From Akkermansiaceae bacterium (GTDB lineage: Bacteria > Verrucomicrobiota > Verrucomicrobiia > Verrucomicrobiales > Akkermansiaceae), in contig JALZUH010000098.1 in NCBI GenBank assembly GCA_023301645.1, positions 1 through 14,535 on the forward strand: a DNA stretch of 14,535 nt, given 5' to 3'. A program made the position numbers and the translations under genes. A model generated the notes under the pieces. It did no database searches. It was not told the DNA's origin and was given only the letters and a program-made list of their open reading frames with translations. Positions 1 to 5,209 of the stretch are shown piece after piece (positions within the stretch are counted from its first letter, which is position 1; the number at the start of each line of letters is the position of its first letter).

Positions 1-540
1 GTGGTCTCTATTGCTTCTACTACTGGCTATGGCACGGTGGATTACACGCAGTGGCCGACTTACGGCTTGGTGCTACTCGCAGCACTAATGCTTCTGGGTG
101 GCTGCTCAGGCTCTACTTCAGGCGGGATCAAAGTGAGCCGATTATTGGTTTTCTTTAAGACGGCGCGCTTTGAGGTGGTGCGGGCATTTCGTCCCAATCA
201 GGTGTTTCGCATGCATGTGAATGGTAATCCGATTGGTGAGGGTGAGCGTTCGCAGACGGTTGTGTTCCTCGCTTTGTATGCCTTTATAGCAATCGCTTCA
301 TGCTTTGTGGTGGCGATTCTGGAGTCGAGTCGCGGTATTGACCTGCTGACTTGTTTTGGCTGTGTTATTGCTACTCTTGCCAATATTGGCCCTGGGTTTG
401 GCGATGTCGGACCTACGGATAACTTTAGCCACTTACTGCCTGCTACGAAGGTGTTTTTGTCCTTACTGATGGTGCTTGGTAGATTAGAACTCTACGCAAT
501 ATTGGTGTTATTCATGCCTTCTCTGTGGCGTAGGTATTAA
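1..540 (+). CDS. trkH: TrkH-type potassium uptake transporter, C-terminal part (5' end cut off)
   Basis: This is the last 179 residues of an inner-membrane K+ translocating subunit of the Trk/Ktr family. The frame is open at base 1, so the GTG there is an internal codon and the true start lies upstream. Two selectivity-filter-like P-loops are visible: STTGYGT (visible residues 6-12) and LANIGPGFGDVGP (about 125-137). Between them is the family signature GGCSGSTSGGIK (33-44). Hydrophobic segments at about 22-34, 82-105 and 148-172 fit the last membrane helices. The ending LGRLELYAILVLFMPSLWRR is typical of the TrkH C-terminus. In the family, this subunit works with a cytoplasmic nucleotide-binding partner (TrkA/KtrA), which is not in view. 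The stop codon overlaps that of the convergent yqgE gene. The TrkH/KtrB family assignment is secure; choosing between TrkH and KtrB is less so. Confidence 0.93.
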   Translation: MVSIASTTGYGTVDYTQWPTYGLVLLAALMLLGGCSGSTSGGIKVSRLLVFFKTARFEVVRAFRPNQVFRMHVNGNPIGEGERSQTVVFLALYAFIAIASCFVVAILESSRGIDLLTCFGCVIATLANIGPGFGDVGPTDNFSHLLPATKVFLSLLMVLGRLELYAILVLFMPSLWRRY

Positions 541-1097
541 TTGATGAATATGTCGTCTGGCGCCTCTGCTAGAACTTGGTGGTAGGGGGAGATCGTCCGC
601 AGAGCATTAGCCCAGAGGCTACGCTCGTGGCTAAGCTGGAGGAGCTGAGTGTTTGCTGGGGTGATGACCCATGAGTGGGATTCTAGCTCTTCTTCTAGCT
701 GGCCTTGTGTCCAGCTGGAGTGGCCGGCGAAGGCTCGAACGAGAGTGCCTGGCTGGTGAATACTTTCTATGGCTTTTTGGGCTGAGATGCGAGTTGCGTA
801 TTTGAGCACTGAGTTTTTATATGCCCAGAAGGATACGAAGATGAGGCTCTGCTGGTCTACTGGACCGCCGAGGTGGACAGGTAGCTGTCTTAGATCGGAG
901 AATGCCTTGTTGGTGAGTAGGTCGCCGACAGTTTGTGCAGTAGGGTGATTGAGGATGAAACCACTTGCGCCTTGAGCTTTGTCATATTCAGAGATGAGGA
1001 CGGCACTTTTTTTGAAAAGGTGATCCTGAAGGCTTGGGTCGGCGAGGAGTAGATGTCCCGTTAAGTCTGAGGGGATTTCTTGGATAGGAGGCTGCAT
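537..1097 (-). CDS. yqgE: YqgE/AlgH family protein (UPF0301)
   Basis: A soluble protein of 186 residues, the usual length for the YqgE/AlgH family, whose molecular role is poorly defined (AlgH was linked to alginate regulation in Pseudomonas). Family features are visible: the N-terminal GHLLLADPSLQD, then KSAVLISEYD, GFILNHPTAQTVGDLL, the glycine motif HLGGPVDQQSL, and AGHSSWTQGQLEEEL followed by SHSWVI near the C-terminus. In most members the last part reads AGWxxGQLexE; here the AG and the tryptophan are separated by HSS. I place the start at ATG 1097 rather than the adjacent in-frame TTG at 1100, because this gives the usual family N-terminus and the TTG has no ribosome binding site. A promoter-like pair lies just upstream on the minus strand, with its -10 only 8 bases from the ATG. 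The gene converges on trkH, and their stop codons share four bases. Confidence 0.9.
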   Translation of the reverse strand: MQPPIQEIPSDLTGHLLLADPSLQDHLFKKSAVLISEYDKAQGASGFILNHPTAQTVGDLLTNKAFSDLRQLPVHLGGPVDQQSLIFVSFWAYKNSVLKYATRISAQKAIESIHQPGTLVRAFAGHSSWTQGQLEEELESHSWVITPANTQLLQLSHERSLWANALRTISPYHQVLAEAPDDIFIN

Positions 1098-1105
1098 CAA
1101 GCTTC

Positions 1106-1134
1106 ATGATAGCTGGTATTGAACGATGCGCCAA
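1106..1134 (-). promoter_or_regulatory. Sigma70-like promoter for yqgE, possibly leaderless
   Basis: On the minus strand, TTGGCG (1129-1134) and TATCAT (1106-1111) are separated by exactly 17 bases. They match the TTGACA and TATAAT consensus at 4 and 5 of 6 positions. The -10 element ends 8 bases before the yqgE ATG, so a start site at normal distance would fall within a few bases of the start codon and give a leaderless or nearly leaderless mRNA. This is a consensus match read by eye, not a mapped promoter. Confidence 0.4.
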
Positions 1135-1227
1135 GCGGTCATTGCGAAATTACCTGTGCAGTGACTCTTGAGGATATGGTGAGAGGGGGAGCGGGGAGGC
1201 TCTTGTGAAATTGTGAGTTGCCAACTG

Positions 1228-1244
1228 CTTGATAACAAATCAAG
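1228..1244. promoter_or_regulatory. Inverted repeat upstream of the lipoprotein gene (operator-like)
   Basis: CTTGAT at 1228-1233 and ATCAAG at 1239-1244 are perfect inverted copies separated by AACAA. The repeat ends 9 bases before the candidate start of the lipoprotein gene and lies just downstream of TTGCCA (1218-1223), a good -35 match. It sits where a repressor could block transcription. A short palindrome like this can also arise by chance, and no second copy was found in the window. Confidence 0.3.
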
Positions 1245-1253
1245 ATTCTCAAT

Positions 1254-2234
1254 ATGCTTAAGGAGATGAAATACAGTGATGCTGGCCGAGCATTGATGGT
1301 GGTCTTGGCTCTACTAGCTGTGTCTTGTTCTACTAAGGGGCTACTGCCTAATCTTGGCCCTCAGCAGACGCTTGAGGAGCAGTATAAAGAAGAGCAGAAA
1401 AAAGAGCTTATTGGTTTGGACGCATACCAAAAGGCCGGTGGGCGGATTGATTTTAAGCGTGATAACGCAGTCACGGTAGCTGGGGCTCTGACTCCTCAAA
1501 GTAAGGCGATACTGGGGGTGACTAGCGAGGAGGACACGGTCTGGGCTCCCTATGATCCTGATGAGTCCATTGGTGAGGAGTTTGACGAAGTCTGGAATGA
1601 TCCTGAAAATACGTCGTGGCATGAAGACCTAGCTCAGGCAGGTAAGATCGCTCGTAGCACGGGGAAGCCTGTCATCCTCTGGTTTACAAGATCAGGGAAG
1701 AGCCCTCAATGTAACTTGCTTAACGAGGAGCTGATGCTCAAGCCAGAGTTTGAGTCGTGGGCTAAGGAGAATACTGTTCGTGTGACATTAGACATTGCTG
1801 CGCGTAGCGATAGCCAAGAGGAGCTGGATAGGCTTAAGTATGTGGGTAAGATGAAGAAGCGCTTTAATGCTCGCGGCTATCCATCTGTGTATATTCTCTC
1901 ACCTAGTGGTGAGGTTGTTGATAGTATCATAGGGTATAAGAAGGGCAATTTTGTGTATTACTGGGGGCAGCTGAAGCATTCCGTGGAGGTGGCAGCTCGT
2001 CAGTATGGAGCGTGGAGAGAGGGTTTGGAAAAGCGGGGCTACCGCATGTGGATTAGTCGAAATGGAGTGAAACTTTTTGCGAAGCTGTATCGTTATGACG
2101 CAGGGCGTATTACCCTCATCGAGCCTAGCGGTAAGCGTGGGGTGACATCGTTTAATAAGCTCTCTGATGCTGATCAATCATGGGTGCTTGATCAGAAGGC
2201 GAAGCGTGATCAGTCGATCAAAGATAGAGAGTAG
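1254..2234 (+). CDS. Lipoprotein with degenerate thioredoxin-like domain and SHD1-like C-terminus
   Basis: A 326-residue predicted lipoprotein. A basic N-terminus and hydrophobic stretch lead to a lipobox-like LLAVSC with Cys25, so the mature protein is probably lipid-anchored and faces the periplasm or outer membrane. Residues ~125-250 resemble a thioredoxin fold: GKPVILWFTRSG, then SPQCNLLNEELMLKPEFESW, and later FNARGYPSVYILSPSGEVVD, where the cis-proline position of thioredoxins is expected. The usual CxxC is absent: only Cys153 remains, so disulfide exchange of the normal kind is unlikely. Residues 264-311 (RMWISRNG ... FNKLSDADQSWV) resemble the SHD1 domain found often in Planctomycetes and Verrucomicrobia secreted proteins. 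Start: ATG 1254 was kept, but ATG 1266 is a real alternative, preceded immediately by AAGGAG, which is too close for a normal ribosome binding site. Function is unknown; a substrate-holding or assembly role is only a guess. Confidence 0.78.
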   Translation: MLKEMKYSDAGRALMVVLALLAVSCSTKGLLPNLGPQQTLEEQYKEEQKKELIGLDAYQKAGGRIDFKRDNAVTVAGALTPQSKAILGVTSEEDTVWAPYDPDESIGEEFDEVWNDPENTSWHEDLAQAGKIARSTGKPVILWFTRSGKSPQCNLLNEELMLKPEFESWAKENTVRVTLDIAARSDSQEELDRLKYVGKMKKRFNARGYPSVYILSPSGEVVDSIIGYKKGNFVYYWGQLKHSVEVAARQYGAWREGLEKRGYRMWISRNGVKLFAKLYRYDAGRITLIEPSGKRGVTSFNKLSDADQSWVLDQKAKRDQSIKDRE

Positions 2235-2310
2235 TTGTTTGAGCTCATAGGCTTGACTTAATTTGGGCTTGTCGCTTGGCAGGCAAATATGTATTGGTAG
2301 ACGCCCTTAA

Positions 2311-2340
2311 AAATTCACGTAGGTGAATGTGGGTGAATTT
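2311..2340. promoter_or_regulatory. Triple half-site inverted/direct repeat upstream of the DksA-like gene (operator candidate)
   Basis: Three copies of one half-site sit in 30 bases: AAATTCAC (2311-2318), then GTGAAT (2323-2328), then GTGAATTT (2333-2340). The first and second form a 6-bp inverted repeat around GTAG. The first and third form a perfect 8-bp inverted repeat. The second and third are direct repeats 10 bases apart, about one helical turn. The element ends 12 bases before the preferred ATG (2353), a good place for autoregulation or repression. The binding protein is unknown, and I did not find the same half-site arrangement upstream of rpmG or folE2. Confidence 0.45.
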
Positions 2341-2352
2341 ATTTACGTATTT

Positions 2353-2997
2353 ATGCCTGCAAAAAAGAATAGTAATACCAAGGAAACGAAGGCTTCATTA
2401 GCTTCAAAAGTATCGAAACCAGCCGCTAAAAAGGCTGCGAAGAAAGCAGTGAAGAAGAGTGTGAAAAAAGCGGTAGCCAAGACTGAAACGGCGAAGCGTG
2501 CTGCTGAAAAGGAATCCGTAGCAGAAAAGCCGATTGCAAAGCCGCAGCCAGCGCTTTCGAAACAAGATGCAAAAGAGCAAAAAAACTTTGATGAGAAGCA
2601 GTATCAAAAGCTACTTGATCTCAGGGATTCGATCTTGGATATCATGCGTGGTGTGACTCAGGATACCTTGAAGAATAGTGATGGTATGGAGGTGAGTAGC
2701 GGCGGGATGCATGCTGGCGATGCTAGTAGTGACTCGTATGACCGCGACTTTGCGCTTAACCTCTTGGCTATGGAGCAGGACTCTCTGAGTGCCATTGAGA
2801 AGGCTATCTCTCGTGCAGAGGCTGGTGTCTATGGTATTTGCGAAATGTCAGGGGAGCGTATTCCTAAGGTTCGCTTGGAGGCTATTCCATTTGCACGCTT
2901 CACCGTGGAGTGCCAAGAGGCTTGGGAGAAGGAAAATGGTCACTTAAAGCGCCATAGTAATGAGTCGTTTAGCTTCTCTAGTGGTGCAATGCGCTAA
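2353..2997 (+). CDS. TraR/DksA-family protein with incomplete zinc finger and lysine-rich N-terminal tail
   Basis: A 214-residue protein. Residues 1-75 are rich in Lys and Ala (for example KKAAKKAVKKSVKKAVAK) and look like a disordered, histone-H1-like nucleic-acid-binding tail. Residues ~80-195 match the TraR/DksA family: a helical segment (KQYQKLLDLRDSILDIMRG), the region DASSDSYDRDFALNLLAMEQ, and AEAGVYGICEMSGERIPKVR. The zinc finger is normally C-x2-C-x17-C-x2-C. Here it is Cys163-x2-Ser166-x17-Thr184-x2-Cys187, so two ligands are lost with the spacing intact, as in zinc-independent DksA paralogs and Bacillus YteA-like proteins. Relatives act on the RNA polymerase secondary channel, often with ppGpp. 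The frame extends upstream to a GTG at 2323, but ATG 2353 is preferred because the upstream codons lie inside a repeat that looks like an operator and no ribosome binding site supports the GTG. Confidence 0.87.
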   Translation: MPAKKNSNTKETKASLASKVSKPAAKKAAKKAVKKSVKKAVAKTETAKRAAEKESVAEKPIAKPQPALSKQDAKEQKNFDEKQYQKLLDLRDSILDIMRGVTQDTLKNSDGMEVSSGGMHAGDASSDSYDRDFALNLLAMEQDSLSAIEKAISRAEAGVYGICEMSGERIPKVRLEAIPFARFTVECQEAWEKENGHLKRHSNESFSFSSGAMR

Positions 2998-3177
2998 AAA
3001 GTGGGGAATTTGCTAAAAGATGTTATTCTCTGCTTGACCAAAAGGTGTAAGTGGGTAGCTTGCGCCACCGCTTCGTATTACACATCGAACTAAGCAAAAG
3101 CTGAAGTTCATATGCAGATGCTGATGTCATATACGTTTTCGATCATTTTCAATCATTTCTTTCTTACTACTAAGACC

Positions 3178-3351
3178 ATGGCCCGCGACATTATTATCCT
3201 TGAGTGCACTGAAGCGAAAGCTGAAGGCAGACCTACATCTCGTTACACTTCAACACGTAACAAGAAGAGCTTGAACACACCTGGTCGTTTGGAGAAAATC
3301 AAATATAATCCATTCCTACGTCGCCGCACGCTTCACCGTGAGCTTCGTTAA
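3178..3351 (+). CDS. rpmG: 50S ribosomal protein bL33, cysteine-poor (zinc-free) type
   Basis: A 57-residue protein of the large ribosomal subunit. The core SRYTSTRNKKSLNTPGRLEK, the KYNPFLRRRTLHRE ending and the small basic character are diagnostic of bL33. Zinc-binding bL33 proteins carry two CxxC pairs. Here only Cys10 remains: the second position of the first pair is Ala, and the second pair is replaced within NPFLRR. This is a C-minus form. I chose ATG 3178 because it gives the usual family length and the typical N-terminal MARD; an upstream in-frame ATG at 3112 adds 22 residues not seen in the family. No Shine-Dalgarno sequence precedes the start. rpsR follows after 38 bases and they are probably cotranscribed. 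Confidence 0.93.
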   Translation: MARDIIILECTEAKAEGRPTSRYTSTRNKKSLNTPGRLEKIKYNPFLRRRTLHRELR

Positions 3352-3389
3352 TCGTTCATTGTCCCAATTAGTAAATACCATTTTATAAC

Positions 3390-3641
3390 ATGTCCTCTAT
3401 ATCTACTCCTAAGAACAAGCAGCGTCGTATTTCATTCTGGAAGGCTAACCGCCCAATGCCGCACCGCCGTCATGATATCCCAGAAGCTGAGGTAGACTAC
3501 AAGAACACAGAGCTTCTTAACAAGTTCACTACTGAGACAGGTAAGATCCTTCCTCGTCGTGTTACTGGTGTTTCTGCTAAGCTTCACCGCAAAATCACTA
3601 AGGCGATTAAGCGTTCACGTGCAGTGAACCTTATTGGTTAA
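3390..3641 (+). CDS. rpsR: 30S ribosomal protein bS18, cysteine-free type
   Basis: An 83-residue small-subunit protein that in other bacteria binds bS6 and the 16S rRNA platform. The conserved core is present: EVDYKNTELLNKF, TGKILPRRVTGVSAK, then the C-terminal HRKITKAIKRSRAVNLI. There are no cysteines at all, so the N-terminal zinc-type motif found in some bS18 proteins is missing. The gene follows rpmG closely and is followed by a rho-independent terminator at 3692, which suggests an rpmG-rpsR transcript. The ATG has no Shine-Dalgarno sequence and is preceded by the AT-rich TTTTATAAC. More usual neighbours of rpsR (bS6, single-strand binding protein, bL9) are absent, which fits a second, specialised copy but does not prove it. 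Confidence 0.94.
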   Translation: MSSISTPKNKQRRISFWKANRPMPHRRHDIPEAEVDYKNTELLNKFTTETGKILPRRVTGVSAKLHRKITKAIKRSRAVNLIG

Positions 3642-3691
3642 TATTGATCTATTTGCCAAACCAGTGCTTACCACTGCATAGCAATTTACAG

Positions 3692-3724
3692 GCCTGCCCG
3701 CTCACCCGGTCAGGCTTTTTTTTT
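3692..3724 (+). terminator. Rho-independent terminator after rpsR
   Basis: GCCTG (3692-3696) pairs with CAGGC (3711-3715). Two or more further G-C pairs are possible inside after one mismatch, in the CC/GG positions of the loop side. Nine T residues follow directly (3716-3724). It lies 50 bases after the rpsR stop and separates rpmG-rpsR from folE2, so folE2 is expected to have its own promoter in 3725-3802. Confidence 0.85.
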
Positions 3725-3802
3725 AATTTTACTGGATAACATTTCCCATTTACCGCTCATGCATTCCCTCGAGAATACGCAAGAGCACATCTCTACCCTA
3801 CG

Positions 3803-4585
3803 ATGAAAGAGCTTAAGGATACTCAAAACGAGTTTGACGACCGTAATATTGCTATTGACCGCGTTGGCGTGAAGGCGCTTCGCTATCCGCTAGAAGTCCG
3901 TAATAAAGACGGTAGCACTCAGCGCACTGTGGCGACGACAGCTCTTGCTGTGGATCTTCCGCATCATTTCAAGGGCACGCATATGAGTCGTTTCGTGGAG
4001 GTGCTAAGCTCACACGGTAACTGTCTCGACGTGCGTGAGGTGAATGCCATCCCTAATGAGCTTCTGGGTCGATTAGATGCTCATAGAGCTCATGTGGAGT
4101 TCCGCTTTCCGTTCTTCCGAATGAAGCAAGCACCTGTGACAAAGATGGAGGGGATCATGGATTATGAGGTGATCTTTGAGACCGAGTCTGATGCCGATGG
4201 TGGTGGAGACTTCATCCTCACTGTGATCGTTCCGGTGGCGACACTCTGCCCTTGTTCTAAGGCAATTAGTGATCGAGGTGCTCATAATCAGCGCGGCACT
4301 GTGACTTACTCTGTAAGATTTAAAGAGCCTATTTGGATCGAAGATCTGATCGACCTTGTCGAGGCTTCAGCTAGCTGTGAGCTTTATAGCTTACTCAAGC
4401 GCCCAGATGAGAAGGAGGTGACGGAGCGCGCTTACGATAATCCTGTGTTTGTGGAGGACTTGGTGCGTAATATTGCAGCTCGTTCAAATGCTCAGGAAAA
4501 TATCACTTGGTATAAGGTGGAGGCTGAGAATTTCGAGTCCATTCATAATCACAGTGCTTATGCCGTGATTGAAAAAGCGCAGTAA
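3803..4585 (+). CDS. folE2: GTP cyclohydrolase I type IB (FolE2)
   Basis: A 260-residue cytoplasmic enzyme converting GTP to 7,8-dihydroneopterin triphosphate, the first step toward tetrahydrofolate and queuosine-type deazapurines. Family motifs are clear: KGTHMSRFVEVL (H60), the segment VPVATLCPCSKAIS with Cys149 and Cys151, and DRGAHNQRG with H161. In studied members the conserved cysteine and nearby residues bind the active-site metal. Type IB enzymes can use Mn2+ or other metals instead of the zinc required by type IA FolE, and the gene is zinc-repressed in several bacteria. The length is typical. The gene follows the rpsR terminator, with a 143-residue unknown gene 18 bases downstream. 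No Shine-Dalgarno sequence precedes the ATG. The family call is very safe; whether this is the only GTP cyclohydrolase cannot be seen here. Confidence 0.96.
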   Translation: MKELKDTQNEFDDRNIAIDRVGVKALRYPLEVRNKDGSTQRTVATTALAVDLPHHFKGTHMSRFVEVLSSHGNCLDVREVNAIPNELLGRLDAHRAHVEFRFPFFRMKQAPVTKMEGIMDYEVIFETESDADGGGDFILTVIVPVATLCPCSKAISDRGAHNQRGTVTYSVRFKEPIWIEDLIDLVEASASCELYSLLKRPDEKEVTERAYDNPVFVEDLVRNIAARSNAQENITWYKVEAENFESIHNHSAYAVIEKAQ

Positions 4586-4603
4586 CTGGTGTATTAATCA
4601 GCC

Positions 4604-5035
4604 ATGTCAAATAACTCATCGATCCTTCGCCCTTATCTGACTCTTCCCGGAGCTACAGGTATGCCTGATTTGCAGAAAGAGCTCGCTAACATGCCAGCTG
4701 AGCAACAGCACCGATTTGAGTCATCTGGTGAGTTTATTCGCCGATTGGCCGCACGTATTACGAAGTGGCGTGCAGCTTTACCCGAGGATGAGGAGCCAGC
4801 TATTTACGCTCTGATGTCTAATGGCGATGCTGTGGCTGTTGAGAGCATTGGTGAGGACGGTCATTCGAGCGTTGTTGTGGAGGGGCGTCTTGATGGTCTC
4901 TCATGTATGTTTATTAGTCATCAGTCTAGCTTTCAAGTCGTCTGCTACACCCGCAAAATTGAGCAGGTGGATGACGAGCCCAAGCCGCGTCGCAAGATAG
5001 GCTTCCACGTAGGTGGCGAAGAGCTTGAGGCGTAG
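4604..5035 (+). CDS. Conserved-looking hypothetical protein downstream of folE2
   Basis: I do not recognise this 143-residue protein. It is hydrophilic, with no signal peptide or membrane segment, so it is probably cytoplasmic. The N-terminus (residues ~8-22, RPYLTLPGATGMPDL) is followed by a predicted helical region with QHRFESSGEFIRRLAARITKWR. Then come alternating strands around YALMSNGDAVAVESIGED, SSVVVEGRLDG and FISHQSSFQVVCYTRKI, which suggest a small beta-sheet domain. The C-terminus is charged (EPKPRRK). It starts 18 bases after folE2 on the same strand and likely shares its transcript, so a link to pterin or folate metabolism is possible but only by association. The coding call is supported by the length of the frame, codon use like its neighbours and tight spacing. 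Confidence 0.72.
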   Translation: MSNNSSILRPYLTLPGATGMPDLQKELANMPAEQQHRFESSGEFIRRLAARITKWRAALPEDEEPAIYALMSNGDAVAVESIGEDGHSSVVVEGRLDGLSCMFISHQSSFQVVCYTRKIEQVDDEPKPRRKIGFHVGGEELEA

Positions 5036-5134
5036 TTCTTTGTTTTTTCTCGGTCTATTCGTTTTCTCTACCCGGTGATTACTCTGAGTGTCTTGATCGT
5101 TTTTGAGGCTCTATGATTTATCGTCTGGGTATTA

Positions 5135-5166
5135 CTGTCTTTTTTTAAATGATTATTTAGAGACAG
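5135..5166. other. Imperfect AT-rich hairpin between the folE2 unit and the gspE-like gene
   Basis: CTGTCT (5135-5140) pairs with AGACAG (5161-5166). Inside, TAAAT (5146-5150) can pair with ATTTA (5155-5159) around a GATT loop, with unpaired T residues on one arm. There is no T-run after the stem on either strand, so it does not look like a standard terminator. It may be an mRNA 3' structure, a regulatory site or chance. The surrounding 174 bases hold no gene that I can support. Confidence 0.25.
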
Positions 5167-5170
5167 AAGA

Positions 5171-5199
5171 TTGCCTTTCTGGCGTTTACTGTGAATAGT
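5171..5199 (+). promoter_or_regulatory. Weak sigma70-like promoter upstream of the gspE-like gene
   Basis: TTGCCT (5171-5176) and AATAGT (5194-5199) lie 17 bases apart, each matching 4 of 6 consensus positions. They end 10 bases before the ATG at 5210. The match is modest. It is listed because the gene follows 174 noncoding bases and needs a promoter of its own or readthrough from the folE2 unit. Confidence 0.2.
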
Positions 5200-5209
5200 A
5201 AGTAAAGGA

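Noticed and set aside
3034..3062. TTGACC (3034-3039) as the -35 of an rpmG promoter
   Set aside because: No acceptable -10 lies at 16-18 bases; the candidates AGCTTG and TAGCTT are poor. The alternative TTCATA/TATACG (3107-3135) is only a 4-of-6 match at each element, so neither is called.
3112..3177. In-frame extension of rpmG to ATG 3112
   Set aside because: It would add 22 hydrophobic residues not found in bL33 and would exceed the family length. ATG 3178 gives the standard N-terminus.
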